Part shown: positions 32,715 through 40,007 of the stretch, piece by piece
Position numbering within the stretch: position 1 is the stretch's first letter
Layout of the letters: each line of letters starts with the position of its first letter
Origin: a virus
Strand: one strand, 5' to 3'
Length of the DNA: 40,007 bases
Virus record (IMG/VR): IMGVR_UViG_3300037245_000765
Span: 1 to 40,007 of that record
Program-made: the position numbers and the translations under genes
Notes under the pieces: model-generated
Database searches by the model: none
Told to the model about the DNA's origin: nothing
The model's input: only the letters and a program-made list of their open reading frames with translations

Positions 32715-35246
32715 TTATCCCCGGATATCCAGAAGGAACTGAACCAGCCCGATGTTGGCCTTGCAGGTGCCACTGCCGCCGGTGTCATTAACAATCGTCG
32801 TCAACTCTACGTCGAGGATGTCACCAGCAACCAGGGCGGTCGGCGTGATGGTAAAGTCTTGATCCGCCCAGCTCGTCGAGTTGATCGACTGCGCGACCGT
32901 GGCGCAAATCTCAGCTCCGATACTGGCCTCGGTATCAGACTCGCGACATTCCACGTCAACAGTCGCGGACGTGTTAGCCACAGCGTCAACTCTCGCGTGC
33001 AGCCGAAGCGTAACGGTTTCGCCCGCGTCATACTCGGCGGGCAACGCAAACGTGAAACGCGCCGTTTCGGTTTTGGTGTCGGTGTTCGCCCCGGCGCCCG
33101 CCAGCATCGGCGAGCCAGTGCCATGCGTGCCCGCGACAAGGCCGAGATTAGTGCTGTCGCCAGCAGCGGGCAGCGGCGTTAGCATGTCATTTTTCTTGAT
33201 GGCGTTCCAGGGCACGGTGTACTTCGCAAGGGCATCCTGGGCCAACTTGCTTCGGACGATCGCGGCAGACGCGCTGACGTCGGCGTTGACGATAGACCGA
33301 TACACCACGGTTGCCCCGCTGATATCCAGGTTGCCCGTGTGCGTATCAGTCCCGCCTAGCGCATTTGTGCCAGCGGACATGACGATATTCGCGCTGGTAT
33401 TCGCCATGTCGGGAATACTCAACGTCGCGGCGCCCGCCGTCTGGGCAGCGACGGCCAGTGTAATCGCCTGAGCCGTTGCGTCGGCAGTGGTGATTATCAG
33501 CGAGCCCGAAGTCTTGCCGTTGATCGTGAAGGTTCCGGTGTTCGTCTTCCCGGTAGCCAGGGCAATCGTCGGCGTGGTCGCATCCGCAACCGCGATGGTC
33601 GCGCAGGTGAACGCCCCATCCGTCGTGAGGGCGCCATTGAACTGACCGACGCCAGCGGTACTGATGGTGGCGCCCGTAGTGCCATACCCACCGCCGAAGG
33701 TTGCCGCGTTGGTGCATACGATGTTGTCGGTGGTCAATGCGCCATCGGTCGTTAGGGCTCCATTGAACTGGCCGACACCCGCATTCGAGATGCTGGCGCC
33801 TGTCGCTCCGTACCCGCCGCCGATCGCGGCGCTGTCGGCAGTCAATGCACCATCCGTGGTAATCGCACCGTTGGCCTGAACAACGCCAGCCGTGCTGATC
33901 GTTGCGCCCGTCGATCCGTAGCCGCCACCGAACGTAGCCCCGGCCGTGCAAACGATATCATCTGCGGTCAGTGTACTGTCCGTTGTAATCGCGTCGTTCG
34001 CTTGAATCACACCCGCAGTGCTGATCGTAACGCCGGTTGCGCCATATCCACCACCGAACGTCCCGGCCGCAGTACAGACAAGAGAAGCCAGCGTTGCAGC
34101 CCCGGACGTACTGAGCGTACTGAACGAACCATCCCGCGGCGTGCCGCCGCCGACGATGCCGTCCAATGTGCCGTTCGTGATGGTCTTGTTAGTAAGTGCT
34201 TGCGTCCCGGTCAGCGTAACGATCTCATCCGGCCCAGCCTCGTCGGGAAACGTAAACGTCGAATCCTGGCTAAGCCCGGTGCTGTCCAGCGTCGCTCCGT
34301 TGCCAGTCGTGTTGATCTCGTACGTAGAGTTGCTGGTGCCGGTCGAGGCCGTCGAGGCCGTAATCGTCCCGCCGCCCGCCGTGTTGCTGTGGTCGTGCGT
34401 CGCATTCGTCATGTCACCGATGGTCGGCGTGGTCAGCGTCTTGTTCGTGAGGATCTGCGCCGCCGCGATCATGCAGAACGTATCGGCGCCATCGGGGATA
34501 GTCACGTCCACGTTGCCCGTCAACGTCGCGGCCGGTTTGATGTTCAGCGTATAATCGCCCGTCGTACCTACGCCGAGCGACAAGGCCGGAATACTGCCGT
34601 CCGTGTCAATCTCGAATGACGTATGCGTGGTGCCCGTCAACCCGCCGACGCTGGACAGCGTGCCGCCGCCCGCGTCGTCCGCATGATCGTGGACCTGGAT
34701 GGATTCGCCACCCAGATCGACATGCACAACACCGCTGGCGCCGGTTGTCGCCAACGAACCGACGATACGAACAATGTCCGTCCCGGTCGGCTCGACGAGC
34801 GTTACGCCACCAGCAGCACTGTCGGACAGATACACCTTGTCGCCAGCGGTCCCGCTGAGCGCGGAAGTGAAGTAGCCTTGCTTCAATGCGTTACCAGCCG
34901 CACCGGCCGAGACTGCGGCATCGACCCAGTACAAATCCTCGCACGTGGCGGCTACGTCGGCTTGCGCCTTGTCCATCTTAACGCGGTTATTGCCTGCGTC
35001 GTGGCCGCTGACGTGCACGATATCATACTGAGACACGCCGCCGGTATCGGCCGTGAATGCCTCTTGCGTGCTGATGTTGTTGAGTTCAGCAGCGGTCGCG
35101 GTTACTGCGGTGCCCCCCAGCGTCCACGTCGCGCCGGATTCGATAGCAAGCGTGCCGCCTGATTCAATCGCGTATGTACCGCCGCTCGCAACGACCTGCT
35201 TGTCGCCGCCCCGTTCCCGATAAACCTTCGGCTGATATTGTGGCAT
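32715..35246 (-). CDS. Chimeric decoration/fibre protein, 843 residues
   Basis: Residues about 1-185 resemble a capsid decoration (DUF2190-like) region: GTLAIESGATWTLGG, then SQYDIVHVSGHDAGNNRVKM and GYFTSALSGTAGDKVYLSDS. Residues about 200-390 are fibre-type strands with ILTNKTLTTPTIGDMTNATH. Four near-identical repeats of 38-42 residues start at about 396, 438, 476 and 516 (GGGYGxTGxxISxAGVxQxN). The last 145 residues form a jelly-roll-like head (ARFTFALPAEYDAGETVTLR, then QSINSTSWADQDFTITPTAL). Such chains probably form a trimeric fibre with a binding tip. Its location right after the capsid genes suggests a head fibre rather than a tail fibre. Confidence 0.78.
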   Translation of the reverse strand: MPQYQPKVYRERGGDKQVVASGGTYAIESGGTLAIESGATWTLGGTAVTATAAELNNISTQEAFTADTGGVSQYDIVHVSGHDAGNNRVKMDKAQADVAATCEDLYWVDAAVSAGAAGNALKQGYFTSALSGTAGDKVYLSDSAAGGVTLVEPTGTDIVRIVGSLATTGASGVVHVDLGGESIQVHDHADDAGGGTLSSVGGLTGTTHTSFEIDTDGSIPALSLGVGTTGDYTLNIKPAATLTGNVDVTIPDGADTFCMIAAAQILTNKTLTTPTIGDMTNATHDHSNTAGGGTITASTASTGTSNSTYEINTTGNGATLDSTGLSQDSTFTFPDEAGPDEIVTLTGTQALTNKTITNGTLDGIVGGGTPRDGSFSTLSTSGAATLASLVCTAAGTFGGGYGATGVTISTAGVIQANDAITTDSTLTADDIVCTAGATFGGGYGSTGATISTAGVVQANGAITTDGALTADSAAIGGGYGATGASISNAGVGQFNGALTTDGALTTDNIVCTNAATFGGGYGTTGATISTAGVGQFNGALTTDGAFTCATIAVADATTPTIALATGKTNTGTFTINGKTSGSLIITTADATAQAITLAVAAQTAGAATLSIPDMANTSANIVMSAGTNALGGTDTHTGNLDISGATVVYRSIVNADVSASAAIVRSKLAQDALAKYTVPWNAIKKNDMLTPLPAAGDSTNLGLVAGTHGTGSPMLAGAGANTDTKTETARFTFALPAEYDAGETVTLRLHARVDAVANTSATVDVECRESDTEASIGAEICATVAQSINSTSWADQDFTITPTALVAGDILDVELTTIVNDTGGSGTCKANIGLVQFLLDIRG

Positions 35247-35270
35247 GTTCCATACTCCGTTAGTTGCCCC

Positions 35271-35297
35271 GGCGTGGGCCTATGCCAGGCCCACGCC
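35271..35297 (-). terminator. Perfect 11-bp hairpin between capsid and fibre genes
   Basis: GGCGTGGGCCT (35271-35281) pairs with AGGCCCACGCC (35287-35297) around a 5-base loop. No T run follows on the minus strand. It probably reduces transcription of the next gene, or marks an RNA processing or stabilising end after the highly expressed capsid genes. Confidence 0.6.
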
Positions 35298-35328
35298 GAG
35301 TAGCCATTCAAGGCACGGATTCAACTAC

Positions 35329-35763
35329 CTACTTCGTGCCCTCGGCGGGCGAGATGTGCGCCTCGCCGTAAATCGTCCCGGTGGTCGTGTTGTCCTGAGG
35401 GATGCTGCGCGCGCCGTAGCGGATGCACCAGATGTCACCGAGCGTGCTTGAGGTGCCACGCTCGTAGACCGCTCGCACCCACTGCTCAACTGGCGTGTGA
35501 ATCTCCGCCCACACATCCTCGTCGCTGCTGCCCACGCCGACTTCGGTACCCTCCAGATCTTCGTACGAATCGCCGCTGCCGTCGTCGTTCGATCCTTGCA
35601 GGTACGGCAGGTTGTTTGATGCAGCAGTACCGTATGAGCTAATGAAGTAGCAACCCTGATAGCCCGCCATGTCAACGCCGTCGGTGGTTACATCACCGCT
35701 TCCCGCCCCGGACACGTCCGCGACCTTGGTTACGAGATGCCGCTCGTGGAAAAGACTAGCCAT
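35329..35763 (-). CDS. Small virion protein downstream of the capsid gene, 144 residues
   Basis: It starts MASLFHERHLVTKVADVSGA and has a central beta part (YQGCYFISSYGTAASNNLPY, then DLEGTEVGVGSSDEDVWAEI), with WVRAVYERGTSSTLGDIWCI, then RYGARSIPQDN and EAHISPAEGTK at the end. The YxRxxxxR..YGxRxxP..SPxEGT sequence pattern is a familiar conserved set in phage proteins directly after the major capsid gene. It is probably a capsid-associated or stabilising protein; the exact role is unknown. It lies 12 bases after the capsid start region, in the same operon. Confidence 0.75.
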   Translation of the reverse strand: MASLFHERHLVTKVADVSGAGSGDVTTDGVDMAGYQGCYFISSYGTAASNNLPYLQGSNDDGSGDSYEDLEGTEVGVGSSDEDVWAEIHTPVEQWVRAVYERGTSSTLGDIWCIRYGARSIPQDNTTTGTIYGEAHISPAEGTK

Positions 35764-35774
35764 TGTGATTCTCC

Positions 35775-37100
35775 TTACGTTTGGAGCATGTGCTTAACCG
35801 GGTTCGTTCCCGCGTCGAGTAGGGCGCCATCGGCCCGCATGTACGCCAAGAACGCGATCTGATCGAATTCCGCATACCGCTCTTCGAGCCGCTTCAAACG
35901 AATGCTGCCGACCATCCGAATCTTGTACTTCGAGAGTTGGCCGAATAGCATCGTTTTCGTCGCCGTGGTCGGCGGGTCCGTCGAAGCCATGTCCTGGTTG
36001 ATGGTATACGGATACCCTTGCAGTGTGGCGGGTGCTACGCCGTTCGGATCGGCCAACCACAGCGACCGACCTTCACCATCAACGAGCTTCCGAATGTAGA
36101 GCGCGATGTTGTCGTGAAACATGAACCCCGCACCCATTCGGTAACTCGGATCGACGGAGTGAATCAGGTCGGTGATCTCGCTCCAGTCGATCGCAGCGGC
36201 CACGTCGGTCGTCTTACCAAGCGTGGACGCCGGGATGATGCCGTAAGCCGTACCGGCACCCGTGCCCGTAGTGAAGCGCGTGTTCAGGATGCGGGCGAGC
36301 CGCTCACCCAGCATGTCGCCGAGCAGGTTCGCAAGGTTGAAGGCTGAATCTTGTAGCAAGACGAACGGCACCTTGACCATCTTCGACGACCACTGGTACG
36401 CCTGCAATACCATCGCGCCGAACGTCACGTCTTGTTCGTTGACTTCCTGGTTCTCGCCGATCTGCTCACCGGCATTGCTGGTATCGTCCGTGGTCGGCCA
36501 CGGCAAGTCTTCGCCGGCGGTCGTGGTGATGATCTCTGAAACGGTCATCATGCCGCCGAATGTCAGCAGCGCCCGCTCAAGCCGGGGAACGAATCCCTCA
36601 GGGATGGTGGCGGCACCCGCACTGGGGATAGTCGCGCTTAGCGCCCGGGACTCCCGCGCCTGCGATGCAAAGTTGCGGCTCAGTGGTATGGTGAGATTCC
36701 GGGCCCGGAGATTGATGTTGCACAGCTCGGCCGCTTCCCGGTGTCGGTCCTCGATGTCCTCGCCCTGGCCGACACGCGCCCACGCCTGTAACGCAAGCGA
36801 GCGGTCTTCCTCGGTGACGGTCCGACTCTGCGTCGCCGTCTCCCGTTCGGGCGGAATCGTGTCGCGGCTGATCGGCGGGGCGACGGGTTCAGTCTGCTCA
36901 CGCTGAATCTCGGTAGCCCGTTCGCTGCGCTCGGCCTGCTCGATCTCGCCCGTCAGCTTGTCATAATCGCCGTTGGCCCCCGTCCAGCGTTGCTCGTCTT
37001 CCGCCGACCATTCGTGCTCGGCGTCGGCATTGATCTTCTGGAGTTCCGCAATTGCGGCTGCGGCCTTAGCGCGTTTCTCGCGCAGTTCCTTTAGGTCCAT
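35775..37100 (-). CDS. Major capsid protein, HK97 fold
   Basis: The 441-residue protein has an N-terminal coiled coil (MDLKELREKRAKAAAAIAEL, about residues 1-75), equivalent to the HK97 delta domain that acts as scaffold. A linker leads to LSATIPSAGAATIPEGFVPR (about residues 153-172), then the mature fold: IITTTAGEDLPWPTTDDTSN, LNTRFTTGTGAGTAYGII, YPYTINQDMAS and DQIAFLAYMRADGALLD at the end. The delta domain is probably removed by the protease encoded just upstream. The ribosome binding site TGAGGATTGAGAC is good. Confidence 0.94.
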   Translation of the reverse strand: MDLKELREKRAKAAAAIAELQKINADAEHEWSAEDEQRWTGANGDYDKLTGEIEQAERSERATEIQREQTEPVAPPISRDTIPPERETATQSRTVTEEDRSLALQAWARVGQGEDIEDRHREAAELCNINLRARNLTIPLSRNFASQARESRALSATIPSAGAATIPEGFVPRLERALLTFGGMMTVSEIITTTAGEDLPWPTTDDTSNAGEQIGENQEVNEQDVTFGAMVLQAYQWSSKMVKVPFVLLQDSAFNLANLLGDMLGERLARILNTRFTTGTGAGTAYGIIPASTLGKTTDVAAAIDWSEITDLIHSVDPSYRMGAGFMFHDNIALYIRKLVDGEGRSLWLADPNGVAPATLQGYPYTINQDMASTDPPTTATKTMLFGQLSKYKIRMVGSIRLKRLEERYAEFDQIAFLAYMRADGALLDAGTNPVKHMLQT

Positions 37101-37275
37101 GTCTCAATCCTCATGGGCTGGCGGGAACGACCGAAATGGAAACGGTGGGAACCCGTCAGCGAGTACAAACCAATCTCGCTTACAGGGCTTCCGCCGTCTG
37201 AGCAGCGATTCAGACCTGCTACCCATGCCGTCTGAGCGGCGTGGGGATGCTATCCGATAGAACTATGGCACCCAC
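37101..37275. other. Gap between protease and capsid genes with a 15-bp direct repeat
   Basis: These 175 bases contain two copies of GCCGTCTGAGCRGCG (37193-37207 and 37227-37241) and a hairpin GCGAG..CTCGC near 37160-37182. A 40-codon frame (37104-37226) starts MGSRSESLLRRRKPCKRDWF but has no ribosome binding site, so I do not count it as a gene. The gap may hold control signals for strong capsid expression. Confidence 0.4.
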
Positions 37276-38004
37276 TTATGGGCGTGTCAACCCCAATTCG
37301 ACAATGCGGGCACGATTTCTGCGGGCGATGCGAGCCAGTTCACGCCGGTCACTCTCGGCGCCGGCCCAATCCGCCTTGAGCAATTCAGCCCGTTCGCTGC
37401 GCACGCCATCAAGCGGATCTTCACCTAGCGTGTATGCGCGACCAACGGTCCCCATGTGGGTCACGTCAAGCACCTGCAAGGCGCGAATTCCGGCGCTTGT
37501 CGCTTCATAGGCCGCGAACGTCACCGGCCCAACATCGTAGACCCGTACGCCCCGAATCTCGCGGATCTCTATCTCATCTTCGACTCGCCATTCAACGTCC
37601 GTAATCGTGAACGAAAAGCTGGAACCGGTTACGTCGCCGCGTTCGATGCTCGCTGACACGTCGCGCCCCACGCCCGTGTCCGGCACGTCGTCCACATATC
37701 GGAGCCCGGTCGCATCGCTCGATAGCGTCAGCGTATTGGCTGCGGTTCGGCCGAGGACCTGGTTCGGATCATGGTTGAACAATCCACGCACGTCATCCTC
37801 GCGGATCGCCCGATCGAATGCCCCTGGCATGATCCGCTCGACGGCACCCTCCCACAGCACGAACTCGGTCTCCGGCGTCCCGTCATAGTACACGGCCGCA
37901 TAGCCCGCGATCTGGCTCGGCTGATCGTCGGCCCGCGACTCCACCGCGACAACCTGCGGTGTGTAGCGACGCTCCATTTGTGGCGTATCGGTCTTGTTCG
38001 GCAT
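37276..38004 (-). CDS. HK97-type prohead protease
   Basis: The 242-residue serine protease has the expected GYAAVYYDG and ERIMPGAFDRAIREDDVRGL segments, then the catalytic His78 in LFNHDPNQVLGR and the Ser in DVTGSSFSF (residues 128-129). The second half is helical, with the IRALQVLDVTHMG region and a basic tail. It processes the capsid protein's N-terminal domain and probably itself. It lies between portal and capsid genes, four bases after the portal stop. Confidence 0.94.
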   Translation of the reverse strand: MPNKTDTPQMERRYTPQVVAVESRADDQPSQIAGYAAVYYDGTPETEFVLWEGAVERIMPGAFDRAIREDDVRGLFNHDPNQVLGRTAANTLTLSSDATGLRYVDDVPDTGVGRDVSASIERGDVTGSSFSFTITDVEWRVEDEIEIREIRGVRVYDVGPVTFAAYEATSAGIRALQVLDVTHMGTVGRAYTLGEDPLDGVRSERAELLKADWAGAESDRRELARIARRNRARIVELGLTRP

Positions 38005-38007
38005 CGG

Positions 38008-39666
38008 TCAATCTCCGTCTAGTATCTTATCGAGCAGCGTGCTCGAGCGCAGTTCTAATGCCATCATCCCCGCTGCCAATCGCCTGACTAGTTCTGATTC
38101 GGCACATTCCGCTACCGTGAGTAGCTCCTGACGTGTCCATGACATAAACAGGTCACACGCTCGCGCAAGCATCTCTGGCGACGCCGCTCCACTTTCCTGC
38201 ATCACCTGCACCGGACCCGTTATCGCATCCATCACCGCCGACGCGTGCCGATCTAGGCCGTCGTTAATCCAGGCCATGTACACATCGCCGCCGCGCTTTG
38301 CGTTACGTTGTGCCGACTTCGCAATCCGCCGCACCATCCCCACCAGGGCATCGGCCAGCAGCGCCCGCTGCGCCGGCGTCACGGCTCGTGGCTGCTCGTC
38401 GTCTTTGTCTTCATCCGTCGGCTGTGGCTCGCCGTCGTCATCCCCGTCACCGCCCGCCGGCGCCATGTTCAGTGGCACCAAGTATTCCTCACCCTGCCCA
38501 TCCGGGAGCGGGTTCATGTTCTCGCGATCGCGTACTTCGTCGCGGTTCATCCACCCATCCTGTAATGCAGAATGGTAGGCACCGAAGCGGGTTTTTAGGT
38601 CGGCCCGAACGAGGGCGTTGCGCAGGAACTCGACCACGTGCGTATCGTTCCGTTTCTCGTCCTCGGTCAACAGCTTGTCCCAGCATTCGTCCTCGAATGC
38701 CACGAGCCAGCCGTCGAGAGCTTCGTTCAGGTAGGCTTGGTTTTCCTGCTCTAAGCTGGCGTAGCTGGTACGCACATCGTCGCCGAGCTTGTGCGGTGGT
38801 ACGCCCGTGATGTTCGATACGTCGCGTGCCGTGAACGGCAGAGCTTCCGCGAGCTGTGCGTCTTTCGCATTGGTTGTGAACGGGTGAACCTTGACGCCCT
38901 CTTCTAGGATTGCCGTCCGGTGCTGCTGGTCAAGCCCGCCGTACATCGTCTTCCACGATTTCGCGATGTTGTCGCGTGCTTTATCGCTGAGCGTCTGCGG
39001 GAACTCTAGCGCCATGCCGGGGCGTGCGTTGTTCGCAAAGAACTTGGAACGGTATTTCTGGATACCCAGGCCCAGCCCGATTGCGTCTTTCGCGATCTCG
39101 ATTATCGGGTATCCACTTAGGCCATCGAAGCCCAACCCATGAACATGCAACACGTCCGCTGCCGGCAGTTTATGCGGGTTGCCCTCAATCTGTGTCGTGT
39201 ACCAGAGCACGCCGTTCTCGCGAACGGGGAACGTCACGTCCGGATTCAGCGGCCAGAGTTCTTGGGGCGCACCGCTGCCAAGCCGCCGAATGTACGCATA
39301 CCCATCGCCCTTCAGCAACGCATGGCCGATCAGCGTCTGTATGAAAACGGACGCCGTTATCTCCGGCGTAGCCTTCCGACGTAGGATATAATATGCGGGA
39401 TGTTCGGGTGCCTTTTCCTTCCCGCCTTCAGGTAATCGCCTGTAGACAACGAGCGGCAGCTTGGCAACGTCGGTGCTGAGCAGCGTCACGGCTCGCAGTA
39501 AGGGCGGTAGTCCCAGAACGGTCTTCCGATTCACCTTGACGCCGGAATCTGACTCGCCACCGCCGAACATCTCGCTAAGCCAGGCGGCCGGATCGCTCAG
39601 ATTCGTGGCGGGATTCTCGAAAGAACGGGACGATGTACGCTCTACAAGGGCGCTAACCAGACCCAT
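38008..39666 (-). CDS. Portal protein, HK97 family
   Basis: The 552-residue protein has conserved portal features: LPPLLRAVTLLSTDVAKLPL, then VYRRLPEGGKEKAPEHPAYY, ITASVFIQTLIGHALLKGDG, AADVLHVHGLGFDGLSGYPI and DVSNITGVPPHKLGDDVRTS. The C-terminal part (about 400-552) contains an acidic low-complexity segment (DGDDDGEPQPTDEDKDDEQP) and a helical end, somewhat longer than usual. Twelve copies form the DNA entry channel. The start overlaps the end of the small membrane protein gene by 14 bases. Confidence 0.95.
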   Translation of the reverse strand: MGLVSALVERTSSRSFENPATNLSDPAAWLSEMFGGGESDSGVKVNRKTVLGLPPLLRAVTLLSTDVAKLPLVVYRRLPEGGKEKAPEHPAYYILRRKATPEITASVFIQTLIGHALLKGDGYAYIRRLGSGAPQELWPLNPDVTFPVRENGVLWYTTQIEGNPHKLPAADVLHVHGLGFDGLSGYPIIEIAKDAIGLGLGIQKYRSKFFANNARPGMALEFPQTLSDKARDNIAKSWKTMYGGLDQQHRTAILEEGVKVHPFTTNAKDAQLAEALPFTARDVSNITGVPPHKLGDDVRTSYASLEQENQAYLNEALDGWLVAFEDECWDKLLTEDEKRNDTHVVEFLRNALVRADLKTRFGAYHSALQDGWMNRDEVRDRENMNPLPDGQGEEYLVPLNMAPAGGDGDDDGEPQPTDEDKDDEQPRAVTPAQRALLADALVGMVRRIAKSAQRNAKRGGDVYMAWINDGLDRHASAVMDAITGPVQVMQESGAASPEMLARACDLFMSWTRQELLTVAECAESELVRRLAAGMMALELRSSTLLDKILDGD

Positions 39667-39817
39667 GACGACGCCTCATACCCAGCCACAACGCACCAGC
39701 GGCGAGGGCTGTCCCCAGAAAGATAAGCGCCACCGACAGATGAATCAAGTACAACCCGTAAGAAATCGCGGCAACGCCGCAGAGTAGGGACAGGTCAAGG
39801 GCAATGTCGCGTATCAT
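39653..39817 (-). CDS. 54-residue two-helix membrane protein between terminase and portal
   Basis: The ATG at 39817 overlaps the terminase stop (ATGA). The protein MIRDIALDLSLLCGVAAISY, then GLYLIHLSVALIFLGTALAA, ends with a basic tail (LGMRRRHGSG). Two hydrophobic helices with positive C-terminus predict a hairpin membrane protein. Small membrane proteins at this position are recurrent in phages with no assigned role. A holin-like function or simple membrane anchoring is possible. Confidence 0.72.
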   Translation of the reverse strand: MIRDIALDLSLLCGVAAISYGLYLIHLSVALIFLGTALAAGALWLGMRRRHGSG

Positions 39818-40007
39818 ACGAACGTAATCCCCTGCGTCTCGTAGATGCTTTCCCCCGGTTCCTCTTGTACCATTGCCCGCCCCAGGGCCATGATCGCACA
39901 CACAATACCGTCGATCTTCCCGCTGGACTTCGCCTTGTTCGGCTTCATGTTGCCCGCCTCGTCATACTTGACTGCCACGTTCGCAGCCATCCACCGAAGC
40001 ACCGGGT
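39814..40007 (-). CDS. terL: Terminase large subunit, C-terminal end only
   Basis: Only the last 64 codons lie in the window; the frame is open to the right edge, so the Met near 40002 is internal. The segment AKSSGKIDGIVCAIMALGRA is the typical end of the nuclease domain, with the last catalytic Asp in KIDG. It fits HK97/Terminase_1-type large subunits. The rest of the protein and the small subunit must lie outside the window. Its place before the portal gene is standard. Confidence 0.9.
   Translation of the reverse strand, partial: PVLRWMAANVAVKYDEAGNMKPNKAKSSGKIDGIVCAIMALGRAMVQEEPGESIYETQGITFV

Noticed and set aside
33680-34060. Repeats in the fibre gene as a mobile or noncoding repeat array
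   Set aside because: The repeats keep the reading frame and encode a regular GGGYG-type protein repeat, so they belong to the fibre shaft.
37104-37226. 40-codon frame between protease and capsid genes
   Set aside because: It has no ribosome binding site and an Arg/Pro-rich composition, so it is probably a chance frame.

Overview
This window is almost the whole genome of a tailed double-stranded DNA phage or prophage (siphovirus type, HK97-fold capsid). Every convincing gene lies on the minus strand. Genes are packed tightly, and most neighbours overlap by 1 to 31 bases through ATGA, TGATG, TAATG or GTGA junctions. The DNA is GC-rich and the start sites carry ordinary GGAGG-like ribosome binding sites, so the host is bacterial. 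The host is not shown directly. One exported protein (2642-3325) has the cohesin-like sandwich with acidic, Gly/Asn-rich loops that I associate with Planctomycetota, so a planctomycete host is a reasonable but unproven guess.

Layout, read in the direction of transcription (right to left). At 40007-35329: the C-terminal end of the large terminase, a small membrane protein, portal, prohead protease, major capsid protein and a small virion protein. At 35246-29073: a long chimeric decoration/fibre protein, small head proteins, a gp6-like connector, a stopper, an HK97 gp10-like protein and a tail completion protein. At 29056-26261: tail tube, two tail assembly chaperone frames joined by a canonical A AAA AAC slip site, and the tape measure, which appears to start at an ATC codon. 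At 26261-18449: tail-tip, adsorption and beta-helix proteins of mostly unknown role. At 18448-18073 lies the largest intergenic gap of the structural half, with three perfect hairpins and likely early control signals. At 18072-11539: small early proteins and a recombination set (annealing protein, PD-(D/E)XK exonuclease, SSB). At 11494-10421: a winged-helix replication initiator whose coding sequence contains four 17-bp iterons followed by purine-rich 14-bp tandem repeats, the same order as the lambda origin inside gene O. At 10424-4276: small proteins, an ASCH-like protein, RusA resolvase, an SNF2-type helicase and an overlapping beta-class DNA methyltransferase. At 4183-174: a run of small membrane, lipoprotein and exported proteins, three shuffled paralogues and an HNH endonuclease. 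The small terminase and most of the large terminase must lie just outside the two window edges. This fits a circular or circularly permuted map in which the left edge continues into the right edge.

Replication appears to borrow host polymerase, because no polymerase, primase or loader was recognised. No integrase, repressor, canonical tRNA, CRISPR array or endolysin was recognised. The most unusual structure is a recurring theme in the early half. Short DNA segments that contain a gene's C-terminal codons, the next gene's ribosome binding site and its start codon are duplicated at several gene borders (1384/1647, 2647/3331, 8686/8883, 9838/10103, 17801/18070). The genome looks as if small genes are added and reshuffled at translational-coupling junctions.
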